A program made the position numbers and the translations under genes. Positions 8,272-16,901 of a stretch of 64,000 nucleotides of DNA are shown in pieces; the first letter of the stretch is position 1, and every line of letters begins with the position of its first letter. The notes under the pieces are model-generated. The model had not been told where the DNA came from, did not search any database, and saw nothing but the letters and a program-made list of their open reading frames with translations. The stretch covers positions 2,070,501-2,134,500 of the forward strand of contig NZ_AP014809.1 in NCBI RefSeq assembly GCF_002355515.1, given 5' to 3'. Origin of the DNA: Methylorubrum populi (GTDB lineage Bacteria; Pseudomonadota; Alphaproteobacteria; Rhizobiales; Beijerinckiaceae).

Positions 8272-10357
8272 TGGCGGCTCCAGCGGTGCGGCCGGCATCG
8301 GCCCCGGCGAGATCGGCCCGCCGTTGCCGGGCGAGCTTGCGCATGAAAGCGAGGGCGTCGGCGAGACGGACCTCGCGCCCGTTCGGCGAGTTCAGGTTCG
8401 GCTCGCGGCCTTCGCGGGCGAGGAATTCCTTGATGCGCGGCATCAGCTTCTCGGCCTCCTCCTGGGTCATCGCCACCTTCATCGCGCGGACCTCGCCGTG
8501 GAGGCGGGCGAGGATGTCCTCGTTGAGCTCCTTCGACAGGATCTCGTAGGCGTCGACGAACTCGCGCCGCCCGCCGAGGAGATCGACCTGGAGATCGCGC
8601 ACGTCGAGGAACTTGTGCGTCGCCCGGATGAAATTGTCTCCGCCGCCGGGGAGTTGGGGGTCCTGAGGCTCCTGGCCCCCGGATGTCGGCGCAGGGTCGT
8701 CCAGGTCGAGGCTCATGGTCTGGATGACGCTGGGATCCTCCTTCACGGCTCGCCCGAGTTCGGTGCGAGCCCCAAACAGCGTGACGACGTCCTGGATGAC
8801 ACTCTCGGGCTGGTGGGGATATCGCCGGCGGACGATGTCGGTGGTGATGACGTCGTGCATCACGTCGGCATGGTGTGCGTCTGGGTTGAGCATAACCGTG
8901 ATCGTCCGGGGATCGCTCTGCACGTTGGCGACGAGATCCGGGAAATCGGCGTCGATGATGCGCTTGGCCTCATCCGATACCATGGGGCCGTTGATGACCT
9001 CGATCTCGCCCACGTTCGTCACGGGCTCGGGCTTGCCCGTCTGAGGCTGCTGCCCGGTCATGTCGTCCGACCCCTTGTGGGTGCGAAACTTGAAGGTCGG
9101 GGCCATCACCTGCTCCATGAGCAGGGACACCGAGATCGCCTTCAGCATGTCGTTGACGGCGCGTGAGACGACGTCGTCCTTCGCGAAGGGAGCTGACACG
9201 AGATTGGTGAAACGCGCCTCGGTCTTGCCCGGGGCATCGCGGGTCGCGCGGCCGATGATCTGGACCACCTCTGTGAGCGAGCCGCGGTAGCCGACCGTTA
9301 GGACGTGCTCGCACCAGATCCAGTCGAAACCTTCCTTGGCCATGCCAAGGGCGATGATGACGTCGACGTCGTCGCGGGATTTGACCTTGCGGAGCGAGGC
9401 CATGACCTTCTCTCGGCCGGGGCCGTCATCCACGAGGTTGGCGATCTTCAGGATGCGCCGGCCGTTGCGCACCTTCACGAAGCCGGTGACCGGATCGCTG
9501 CCGAGCGGATCGCCAAGCGTGTCGACGATGGCGTCGACCTCGAACATCTTGTCGGCGACGGCCTCGCTCGATCCCACATGCGGGATATGGACGATGGTCT
9601 TCAGAGCTGGATCCAGGGCCTCGCCCATCCGGTCGAGATAGCGCCCCTGGTAGAAGCGGAAGCCGATGTGCAGCGTCTTGAGGTACTCGTAGCCGTTGAG
9701 CTGCTCGTAGTAGGTGTAGATGACCCGCTCGAACCGAGCCTCATCCTCGGGGTGGAGGATCGCTTCCGTGTCGCCCCGGAAGTAGGAGCCCGTCATCGCC
9801 AGGACGTGGGCGCTGCCGCGGTCCATCAGGCCGCGCAGGAGGGAGCCCAGCTTGTTCTCGTCGTTCGACGAGGCATGGTGCAGTTCGTCCACGCAGATGA
9901 GAGCGCCGTCGAAGACCTCGATGCCGGCCCTGGTGAAGGCGAAGCGCAGCGTCGCGTGCGTGCACAGGGCGATGCTCTCGCCGCTGGAGCCGAGGAACTC
10001 GATGAGCTCGGCGACCTTCGAGCCGGTCTCCGACCCGACGCCGCACAGATCGCGGTCGAGCTTCCAGTCCCTGTAGAAGCCCCCGGCGGTCAGCTTTGTG
10101 TCGCGGAACGACGCGCCGATAGAGCGCTCGGGCACGGCGACGACGACCTTGCGAAGCCCCTGGTTCTGGAGCTTGTCCAGACCGATGAACATGGCCGCGC
10201 GCGACTTGCCGGACGCCGGCGGCGACTTCACCAGGATGTACTGGCTGTCGCGCACGTCCCAGACGCGGCGCTGCATGACGCGCATGCCAAGCGCGTCCGT
10301 GCGTTTCGAGGATCCGTCCGCCGCATAGCGGAGGGTCGTGTCAGAGAGTTCAGCCAC
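8264..10357 (-). CDS. SF2 DEAD/DEAH-type helicase/ATPase
   Basis: A 697-residue protein with ordered SF2 motifs: Walker A PPASGKS near residue 47, motif II VDELHH near 156, motif III AMTGSY near 190, and motif VI QIIGRATRD near 370. This is a two-RecA-domain engine like those in type I/III restriction and DISARM-like systems. About 300 C-terminal residues show no motif I recognise. It lies 11 bp after the methylase stop and overlaps the GIY-YIG gene by 8 bp, so the three genes form one operon. It likely translocates on DNA for the system. Confidence 0.85.
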   Translation of the reverse strand: MAELSDTTLRYAADGSSKRTDALGMRVMQRRVWDVRDSQYILVKSPPASGKSRAAMFIGLDKLQNQGLRKVVVAVPERSIGASFRDTKLTAGGFYRDWKLDRDLCGVGSETGSKVAELIEFLGSSGESIALCTHATLRFAFTRAGIEVFDGALICVDELHHASSNDENKLGSLLRGLMDRGSAHVLAMTGSYFRGDTEAILHPEDEARFERVIYTYYEQLNGYEYLKTLHIGFRFYQGRYLDRMGEALDPALKTIVHIPHVGSSEAVADKMFEVDAIVDTLGDPLGSDPVTGFVKVRNGRRILKIANLVDDGPGREKVMASLRKVKSRDDVDVIIALGMAKEGFDWIWCEHVLTVGYRGSLTEVVQIIGRATRDAPGKTEARFTNLVSAPFAKDDVVSRAVNDMLKAISVSLLMEQVMAPTFKFRTHKGSDDMTGQQPQTGKPEPVTNVGEIEVINGPMVSDEAKRIIDADFPDLVANVQSDPRTITVMLNPDAHHADVMHDVITTDIVRRRYPHQPESVIQDVVTLFGARTELGRAVKEDPSVIQTMSLDLDDPAPTSGGQEPQDPQLPGGGDNFIRATHKFLDVRDLQVDLLGGRREFVDAYEILSKELNEDILARLHGEVRAMKVAMTQEEAEKLMPRIKEFLAREGREPNLNSPNGREVRLADALAFMRKLARQRRADLAGADAGRTAGAANG

Positions 10358-10368
10358 GGCGTTTCCCC

Positions 10369-13077
10369 TTACGCTCTTCTGCCGGGTTCGTCGGCGATGG
10401 CGCGCTCGTAGAGCTGGAGCATATGCTCGATGCGGTCAGCATCCGAGCGGTATCTGCGCGAGCCGAAGATGGCCTCGACGGTCTCATCGAGTTCCTCGTG
10501 CGCCCGGCGCAGATCCGGCGGCATCGTCTTGGGAACGTAGAGATCGCCTAGGGTTCGGCTGAACCCGGCTTCTTTGCGGGCCCGATCGATTTCCCACCAG
10601 TGCTCTTCGAGCTCGTCCTTCCTACGGTCCGACAGAGCCGGCAGCGGGAAGGTGTTCCAAACCAGCTGGTTCGAATAGGAGGGATCCTCTTTGAGCCGGC
10701 CACCGACGGTCTCCAGCCATAGACGATGAAGGCGCGACGAGAGGATGGCCGCCTGCCACACCGATCCGTCGTAGATCGCATAGATCTTGTTGTTGGGAAC
10801 TGCAGAGCTTGGCATCACGTCGATGGGCAGCCAGATCCGGTTCTCGGACGTGATCGCGGGCACCATGATGGTGTGAGATCGGCTCGCGTTCTGCTCTCGA
10901 AACTGCCAAGGTGTCTCCGCCATCTTACGTGCGGCCGCATCCGTGCTGCCGATACGCATCAACCGCACCTGCTCGATACGCTCAGCAATGCCCGGAATCT
11001 TGACCGCTTTCGGAGCCTGATCGGGAGTAATCCAGAGGCACCACCGTTCGAGCCCCTTCATCATCTCTTGGCTACCGTACAGGCGTCGTATGAGGGGACC
11101 TGCTTCTGCATGCCGGCGCAGCATCGCATCGCGCTCGTTGCGATCGAGAAGCAGATGTCCACCATCGACCGGCTTGTTGCCGAAAGTCATCGGCTCAACG
11201 GAGCCGATGGGCTTGCGCCGCTTTTGAACGATCGCCCCGGTGCCTTCAGCAAGGTAGGGCCCGATGCTCGAGACTGACTTTTCGGTGTTGCCATCGAACA
11301 GTCGTTTCGGCGTGGCGTTTGGCGGTCCAAGTCCGACAATAACGCAGATCACGCCCGCATTCCGGGAAGCCAGGTTCGTCCATTTGAAGGAGCGATGTGC
11401 GAATTGGATCTCCAGCTTCTTGAGAAGACGAGGCCAGAGCGCGGCGACCTGCACGCCCTGCACGAGCGAGTTCGTCGAGACAAACGCGTACGGAGATCCC
11501 GTACGCTCGGAATAGAGCGTCGCTTTCATGAACCAAATTGCGACGTAGTCGAGTTCTCCCGAACTCGGCACTTCACCCTGAAAAACCGATTGCACATCGG
11601 CCTTCTGGTCGCGTGACTGCCAAGTCACGCCACGGAATGGCGGATTGCCAACGATATAGGTTTCAGCCGCTTCGTCGGGTGGGCAAACATCCAGCCAATT
11701 CGTCCGGGCGGAATTCAAACAAACGATCCGTCCGGCCGCTGTAAGCGGGAGCGCCGGTGGAGCTTTGCCCATTTCGCGGCGGAAGATCTCGTTGACCTGA
11801 TACTCGGCGATCCACAGACCGAGGCGAGCCGTCTGGCATGCGAAGTCGTCGATTTCGATCCCGTAAAAGTTCTCAAGTTTGACGACCGGATGCGGCAGCT
11901 CACCGAGCCGCCGAAACACCTCCATCTCAACTGAACGAATATCCTTGTAGGCCAGGATCAGGAAGTTGCCGGATCCGCATGCAGGATCAAACATCCTGAT
12001 GCGTCCGAGGCGTTTCAGGAGTTCATGAAGACGACCCCTGTTCGATCCGGCTTTCTCAAGAGATGCGCGGAGGTCGTCGAGCAGGATCGGGTTGAGAACT
12101 TTGGCAATGTTCGATGGAGATGTGTAGTGCATCCCCATCTCGCCGCGCTTCTCGACGTCGACGACGGCTTGCAGCATCGATCCGAAAATATCGGGGTTAA
12201 TCGTCCTCCAGTTCAGCTTGGTGCAGGCAATCAGCTGCTTGCGGCAGCGGCTATCGAGCGTCGGCATCGGCGACGTCTCTTCGAACAGACCGCCGTTCAC
12301 GTAGGGCAGCTTCGCCCAGCCCCGAGCAGCCTTCGGACGTTTTTCAGGCTCAGTCGCCATGTGGAGGAACGCGCCGTCGAGGAAGGCGGCGAGATCGGAG
12401 CCGTCGACCTGGGTCGACTGGATCAGGGCGCTCTTGAAGAGGTCGGCCTCGAAGATACCGACATCTTCCGCGAACAGACAGAACAGGACCCGGACCATGA
12501 ATAGGTTCAGGGAATGCCGGTCGGCTTCGGTAGTCCAACCGGGGTTCGCATCGCGCACGGCATCGAAGAACCGCGAGATGTGCTTGGTCGCCCGCACATC
12601 CGCCTGACGCTCGGGTGCCGGGACATACCGTTCGTGTCCGCCGAGGGGAAAGAAAAACTCCGCCTCCATCGGCAGGACATCGACACCCTCATGGATGTCA
12701 TCGCCGATCTTCGTGTCGTGGGCGGCGATGCCTTCCCCATCATAGGCCAGCAGCAGGCGAGGGCGCTTCGTCTTGGACGCGCTCGCAGCTTCAGTTTTCA
12801 TCCGCTCGAGCGTGCGGTCGGCATCGCCGAGAGCCACGGTCTCGAACCGCAGCATGCGGGTCCAAGAGAAGGATCCCGTGGCGGCTTCGTCCTTCAGCTT
12901 GGTGATGGTGGCGCGCGGCGCGCCAACTGCCTCCATCAGGGCCAAGCCGAACTCGCCGCCGGCCAGCTTCTGCTGCGCGAGCGCGTCGAAGTTCTCGTAA
13001 ATCTCACTTGGGCTGAGCATGCGGCCTGGGCTGTGAACCACGGTTCTGGGCGGCTCCGTCGATACCACGCCGGTCAT
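10369..13077 (-). CDS. MmeI-like class I SAM-dependent DNA (adenine) methyltransferase
   Basis: A 902-residue protein (ATG at 13020, MLSPSEIYENF, is an alternative start). Motif I FDPACGSGNF lies near residue 366 and catalytic motif IV NPPF near 479, the signature of N6-adenine DNA methylases. LFCLFAEDVGIFE and the PYVNGGLFEE block are typical of the MmeI-like helical spacer, and a long C-terminal region would hold target recognition. MmeI itself has a PD-(D/E)XK nuclease at its N-terminus. I see no clear one in the first 150 residues here, which fits a separate nuclease encoded downstream. It is the first gene of the methylase-helicase-GIY-YIG operon. Confidence 0.85.
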   Translation of the reverse strand: MTGVVSTEPPRTVVHSPGRMLSPSEIYENFDALAQQKLAGGEFGLALMEAVGAPRATITKLKDEAATGSFSWTRMLRFETVALGDADRTLERMKTEAASASKTKRPRLLLAYDGEGIAAHDTKIGDDIHEGVDVLPMEAEFFFPLGGHERYVPAPERQADVRATKHISRFFDAVRDANPGWTTEADRHSLNLFMVRVLFCLFAEDVGIFEADLFKSALIQSTQVDGSDLAAFLDGAFLHMATEPEKRPKAARGWAKLPYVNGGLFEETSPMPTLDSRCRKQLIACTKLNWRTINPDIFGSMLQAVVDVEKRGEMGMHYTSPSNIAKVLNPILLDDLRASLEKAGSNRGRLHELLKRLGRIRMFDPACGSGNFLILAYKDIRSVEMEVFRRLGELPHPVVKLENFYGIEIDDFACQTARLGLWIAEYQVNEIFRREMGKAPPALPLTAAGRIVCLNSARTNWLDVCPPDEAAETYIVGNPPFRGVTWQSRDQKADVQSVFQGEVPSSGELDYVAIWFMKATLYSERTGSPYAFVSTNSLVQGVQVAALWPRLLKKLEIQFAHRSFKWTNLASRNAGVICVIVGLGPPNATPKRLFDGNTEKSVSSIGPYLAEGTGAIVQKRRKPIGSVEPMTFGNKPVDGGHLLLDRNERDAMLRRHAEAGPLIRRLYGSQEMMKGLERWCLWITPDQAPKAVKIPGIAERIEQVRLMRIGSTDAAARKMAETPWQFREQNASRSHTIMVPAITSENRIWLPIDVMPSSAVPNNKIYAIYDGSVWQAAILSSRLHRLWLETVGGRLKEDPSYSNQLVWNTFPLPALSDRRKDELEEHWWEIDRARKEAGFSRTLGDLYVPKTMPPDLRRAHEELDETVEAIFGSRRYRSDADRIEHMLQLYERAIADEPGRRA

Positions 13078-13212
13078 GTGAGGGCAGCCGCTGTTCGGCT
13101 CAGCTTCGAACCATCTGCCAGCTGATCCACAGATAAGTATCTGTGATCGTTGAACAATATTATCATGGAGAGGCCCATCGAGTGGCTGCGCGACGCGTCG
13201 CTAAATCGCGCA

Positions 13213-13878
13213 TCACACGAAGCCTTCGTCGACGAGGCGTGCGCCGGCGGACGTGATCTCGTGCCGCTGTCCGGAGCCTTCGACGACCCTGCACCAGCTC
13301 TCGGCGACGAGACGCGCATTCGCGCCGTCCGCAGCCAGCCGGTAGGCGAAACCTCCGTACATGCCCGGGACGGCGAACCAGGCGGGTTCTGCGTCGATGC
13401 GGGTTTCGAGGAGGTGCGCGATCTCCGGCAGTCGTAGCCGTCCATCGCGAACGAGGTCGTCGGCACGGCCCCGGATCACGGTGTGGAAGTGCTCCTGGAT
13501 CTTGCGCAGCACGCCGAAGGGGACGCGCGACAGTCGCACGGGCTGCAAGATCGCCGCGAGCCGGTCGTGGCCAAGGCGCTCGGCGACATCGACCGCGCGC
13601 TCGCCTCGGGCGTTCTCCAGCGTCCGCCAGGCCCCCAGGCGGATCAGAGCTTCGCAGACCTCCTGCGGCGCATTCCCGTGTGCAGCCTGATGGAGGGGCG
13701 CGTACAACGATTCTCCGTCGGGCCGTGTGGTGTTGGCGAGGGACTGATCCGCCTCAAGGAGAGAGAGGACCCTCGTCCAATCATAGCCCTTCGCTGCATC
13801 GGCGAGCGCGTGCCGGCGAGCGGCATGGTCCTCATGGAGAACCTGCCGTGCTGTGATGCCGTCCCAGACAACCGACAC
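13213..13878 (-). CDS. ankyrin-repeat protein
   Basis: A 221-residue protein starting MSVVWDGITARQVLHEDHAARRHALADAAK. Residues 35-110 contain two to three ankyrin-like repeats (SLYAPLHQAAHGNAPQEVCEALIRLGA, ERAVDVAERLGHDRLAAIL). The C-terminal half (WFAVPGMYGGFAYRLAADGANARLVAESWCRVVEGSG) looks like a compact extra domain of unknown role. It precedes the methylase operon on the same strand with a 135-bp gap, so it may have its own transcript. Ankyrin proteins often mediate protein-protein contact, and nothing here shows the partner. Confidence 0.75.
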   Translation of the reverse strand: MSVVWDGITARQVLHEDHAARRHALADAAKGYDWTRVLSLLEADQSLANTTRPDGESLYAPLHQAAHGNAPQEVCEALIRLGAWRTLENARGERAVDVAERLGHDRLAAILQPVRLSRVPFGVLRKIQEHFHTVIRGRADDLVRDGRLRLPEIAHLLETRIDAEPAWFAVPGMYGGFAYRLAADGANARLVAESWCRVVEGSGQRHEITSAGARLVDEGFV

Positions 13879-14027
13879 TCACCGGACCCCTGTGTGGCAG
13901 CGACATGCCACCTTCTGAGGGTGACGGATGCGCCTGATGGCGACCTGAAGTTTCAGGCCGCGGTCGTGATCACGCAATTGCGAGCGCGCAACACCACGGT
14001 CGCATTGCGAGCTGAGGGCGACGATGG

Positions 14028-14190
14028 CGTGGCCGGCGCGATTGCTTCTGTCTATCGTCCGAAGCCGCAAACCTGCACGACTACGCGGAGTGGGACGAAG
14101 ATTCGATCACAGCCCGCGGCGCGGCCTTGTTTAAGGTGGCGGCGCTGCTCTGGCAGGACCCGCCCCACCTGCTCAGAACGCATAGGGAGG
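14028..14190 (+). pseudogene. C-terminal remnant, possibly of a GmrSD-type/DUF1524 endonuclease
   Basis: The third forward frame reads NLHDYAEWDEDSITARGAAL then FKVAALLWQDPP with no start upstream. The pattern W-(D/E)-x-x-x-I-x-x-R-x3-L-x3-A-x2-x-W resembles the extreme C-terminus of DUF262/DUF1524 (GmrSD) type IV restriction proteins. Nothing upstream in any frame continues the protein, so this is a truncated relic of an older defence gene. The family assignment is tentative. Confidence 0.3.
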
Positions 14191-14230
14191 GCGACATCCT
14201 GACCGCCTCTGCGTCCTGCCACCCCGACCA

Positions 14231-14340
14231 ATTGTCAGGACTGTCGGTTTCGTCGAACCGCTCCGCATCGTGGCGATGGAGAAAAAGGGTACGACAGACG
14301 GGCAGGTTTCGGGCCTGTCCGTCCTTCGGTGGCTGACAAT
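14231..14340. repeat. TTGTCAG-ended short inverted element, copy 2
   Basis: Ends ATTGTCAG (14231-14238) and CTGACAAT (14333-14340) form an 8-bp inverted repeat, followed by AG as in copy 1. Internally it shares TGTCGGTTTCGTC and GGGTACGAC (14287-14295) with copy 1. Confidence 0.5.
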
Positions 14341-14366
14341 AGCGCCGGTAGCGCCGAAAGCCTGGC

Positions 14367-16028
14367 TCAGGCGGCTTCTTCGGTCGTCTCGCTTTGGGGA
14401 GAGGCGTCCACGACCGTGGGTTCCTGCGGGAAGATCACCCGGGCGTTGACGCGGTACTCCTCGCGCTCGCGGCCCTTGGTGGTGCCCTCCCGGTCGGGCT
14501 TCCAGTAGAGGAGGCCGGCCTCGACGAGGAGGGCGCAGGCGTCCTTGCGGAGCCGGGTGTTCGCGAGCCGTCCACTGGCGACACGCTGGAGCTGCCGCCC
14601 GGTGAAGCAATCGCGCCAGTCGCGTTCGCGCAGGATCGCGAGCACGGCGCGGGCATCGGCCTCTCCATCGCCGACGGTCGCCGTCTGCCGGACGCGCTTG
14701 GCCTGTTCGAGGAAGTAGGCGTCCATCAGGTGGATCGCCTCGGCCATGCGGTCAGCGTCGATCGTCGTCGGCGATTCTGCGTCCTCCGCCCCGCCGCTCC
14801 ACTGCAGGAACGTCAGGACGGCGCTGAGGCGCAGAGCCTGGCCGGGAGCCTTGTTGAGCGTTGAGGCGTACCACGCGCTCTTGCCCCGGGCGTCGTCCAT
14901 CATCCTCTGGCCGAAGGCCTGGAGGAGGTCGGTAGCCTCCTCGGACACCGCGACCTCGTCGGGCCGGTTCTTCACCCGCGTCGATAAGTCGTCGATCGCG
15001 ATCAGCGCCGCGCGGGCCCGGTCGTCATCGGCCCGCGCGTGCGTGTCGGACTTGCGCGGTATCCGGAAGCTGGTCGGGCCCTCGGGCCACATCCACAGGA
15101 AGCGATGGGCGAGGCCGTCGTCGGACTTCGTCAGGAAGTCGCGCAGCGGCTCTGGCTGGACGCTGCCGATGACGCCGATCGATAGGTGCGGGATCTCGAC
15201 CGGTGCGCGCACGCCGTTCTTCAGGTCGCCGCCCTTGCGAATCACGGTGTAGGGATCACCGTCGTAGGCCTTCAGCCAGAACGGCCGGTCGGCGCTGACG
15301 CCCTTGGCGCGATAGCGGTCGAAGCCGCCGAACCAGCCCGCGAGCTCGTCGGAGAATTGCAGCAGCCCGCGCGGCGAGCCGGCGGCGGTCGTGATCAGGC
15401 CTTCGGTCGTAGCGTCGACCACGTGCAGGACCGGCATCACCGGCGTCGCCGGGATCTCGGCGTCCTCGGGCCACTCGGGCGGCGGCTTGTCCTGGGCGAG
15501 CGCCTCTTCGACGGCGCGCCGCCACGCCTTGTCCTTGAGGTCAGCGACGACGGCCTTCAGGCGATGGGCCGCCCCCTCGCCGTCGATGGTGGCGGCACGC
15601 TTGGCCTCGATCTGGTTGATCAGACGACGCACCGGGCGCATGCCGGGGCTCTTGGCGGTCGAGGGATTGCCGACGAGACCGATCCACAGCACGCTCGGGT
15701 GTTCCCAGACGCCCTCGACGTTGGGCCAGCGCACATTGCCGAGCAGCGCCCCGACGGTCGCGAGCAGGGTGCCGGCAGTGTAGTCGACCGGGGCGTTCGC
15801 GGCCCGAGCCGATTGCTCGACCCAGGTCTGCCAGAAAGGGCCGAGCACCTCGACCGGAAATCGGGGGGCGTCGTCGAAGCTGGTCCTCAGCAGCGACGTG
15901 TCCGGATCGGCCCACCGGGACTTGGTCGGCTTCGCGTCGGTCTGGAACGCCGCTTTCAGCGCCTCCTGCTGCGCATGGGCGTCCCCTGGCTCGGGGTTCT
16001 CATTGGCGGGGTCGTTCGGATCGGACAT
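14367..16028 (-). CDS. DUF3987 (YfjI-like) primase/ATPase-associated protein
   Basis: A 553-residue protein. DUF3987 features are visible: RFPVEVLGPFWQTWVEQSA and APVDYTAGTLLATVGALLGN near the start, GNPSTAKSPGM near residue 118 as a P-loop-like stretch, VVDATTEGLI, and SDELAGWFGGFDRY. This family is found in prophages, plasmids and integrative elements, often fused or adjacent to toprim/primase domains, and is thought to act in replication of the element; its activity is uncertain. No separate primase gene is next to it. A motif GTCGTACCC at 16091-16099 precedes it and recurs near the TTGTCAG elements. Confidence 0.8.
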   Translation of the reverse strand: MSDPNDPANENPEPGDAHAQQEALKAAFQTDAKPTKSRWADPDTSLLRTSFDDAPRFPVEVLGPFWQTWVEQSARAANAPVDYTAGTLLATVGALLGNVRWPNVEGVWEHPSVLWIGLVGNPSTAKSPGMRPVRRLINQIEAKRAATIDGEGAAHRLKAVVADLKDKAWRRAVEEALAQDKPPPEWPEDAEIPATPVMPVLHVVDATTEGLITTAAGSPRGLLQFSDELAGWFGGFDRYRAKGVSADRPFWLKAYDGDPYTVIRKGGDLKNGVRAPVEIPHLSIGVIGSVQPEPLRDFLTKSDDGLAHRFLWMWPEGPTSFRIPRKSDTHARADDDRARAALIAIDDLSTRVKNRPDEVAVSEEATDLLQAFGQRMMDDARGKSAWYASTLNKAPGQALRLSAVLTFLQWSGGAEDAESPTTIDADRMAEAIHLMDAYFLEQAKRVRQTATVGDGEADARAVLAILRERDWRDCFTGRQLQRVASGRLANTRLRKDACALLVEAGLLYWKPDREGTTKGREREEYRVNARVIFPQEPTVVDASPQSETTEEAA

Positions 16029-16187
16029 CGCGTAGGCCTGGTGGGTTCGAGACGAACCTTAGGAGGCGCGGCCAAACCTAACGCAGCCCTGTCGTACCCG
16101 CTGTCCCCAGGTCCCTAGCGGAGATTGGTCTCCACTATCCTGAACCTGCGGTTTCCAAACATGCGCTTCTTGGAAGTTCCGAATTGT

Positions 16188-16901
16188 TTAGTTTGGTGGA
16201 AATGCAAATACCAGATGCAGGATGGAGATGTCCGGGAGTTCGAGGGCTGGTCTCGGCACTCCAGAATGCAGTGCGATGCCGAACTGAGGCTGAACGGCAT
16301 GCAGCGTCGCTCCGTATTCGCCGCCGCGCAGAGCGCCTTCAATCAGATTGGCCCACGGCGGATGCTCCTGAGCCGCAGAGTACGCGAACATGAGCGCTAC
16401 GCGCTCGCGGGTGTAGGTCGAGTCTGTCGTGAGAAAGCAGCCGAGCCCATCTTCGCCGAGATAGGCAGACGTGACGTCGCCGTGCTGTCGGAGGAGCTTG
16501 GCCTCGACGGCCAGGGAGGCTGTGCGACGGCTTCCGAACCGGCGCTTGATCCGGAAGTCCATGCGCCGTGCTGTTGGCCCGCGTCGTGTGCGGCTTTCCA
16601 CGGGAAGCTCGGGGACGAATTCAATGTCCCGAAGAGGATTGTCGATCCTAAATCTGTCTTTGAGACGGTCGATCTCATGGAAGATGGCGACCGAGATGTC
16701 GACTTCCCCCATTTTCTTCTCAGGCCTAATGGCACGCTGTGCGTCCCAAGCCTTCTGACGTCGCAGGCGCTTGTAGGCGATGGCGACGGCACGAAGAGAC
16801 GTGACCGTCAGGGCGCTCCAGATGCTGGCTTCGTCGCGGACCATTCCGGCCGCCATGAACGTCTCGATGAGAGCGGCTTGCCTCTTGGTCTGGGCGATCA
16901 T
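16188..16901 (-). CDS. PD-(D/E)XK-like nuclease subunit of a three-gene R-M operon
   Basis: A 237-residue protein starting MIAQTKRQAALIETFMAAGMV. Residues ~120-150 read RMDFRIKRRFGSRRTASLAVEAKLL, a spaced D...VEAK arrangement typical of PD-(D/E)XK endonucleases. The following text (YLGEDGLGCFLTTDSTYTRERVALMFAYSA) fits a restriction-like core. The ATG overlaps the stop of the Eco57I-type methylase by 4 bp, so synthesis is coupled to it. The frame is open well upstream, but that part is antisense or shadow sequence within the methylase gene. It is inferred to be the cutting subunit. Confidence 0.65.
   Translation of the reverse strand: MIAQTKRQAALIETFMAAGMVRDEASIWSALTVTSLRAVAIAYKRLRRQKAWDAQRAIRPEKKMGEVDISVAIFHEIDRLKDRFRIDNPLRDIEFVPELPVESRTRRGPTARRMDFRIKRRFGSRRTASLAVEAKLLRQHGDVTSAYLGEDGLGCFLTTDSTYTRERVALMFAYSAAQEHPPWANLIEGALRGGEYGATLHAVQPQFGIALHSGVPRPALELPDISILHLVFAFPPN

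Larger units (their letters stand above)
13879..14366. other. 488-bp gap with a gene remnant and repeat copy 2
   Basis: No intact gene is supported. It contains a decayed coding fragment at about 14028-14190 and the second TTGTCAG-ended element (14231-14340). The remainder, 13879-14027, shows short open frames but no recognisable protein. Confidence 0.5.

Noticed and set aside
8249..10411. Plus-strand open frames of 300-370 residues across the helicase
   Set aside because: Shadow frames opposite a gene with ordered helicase motifs.
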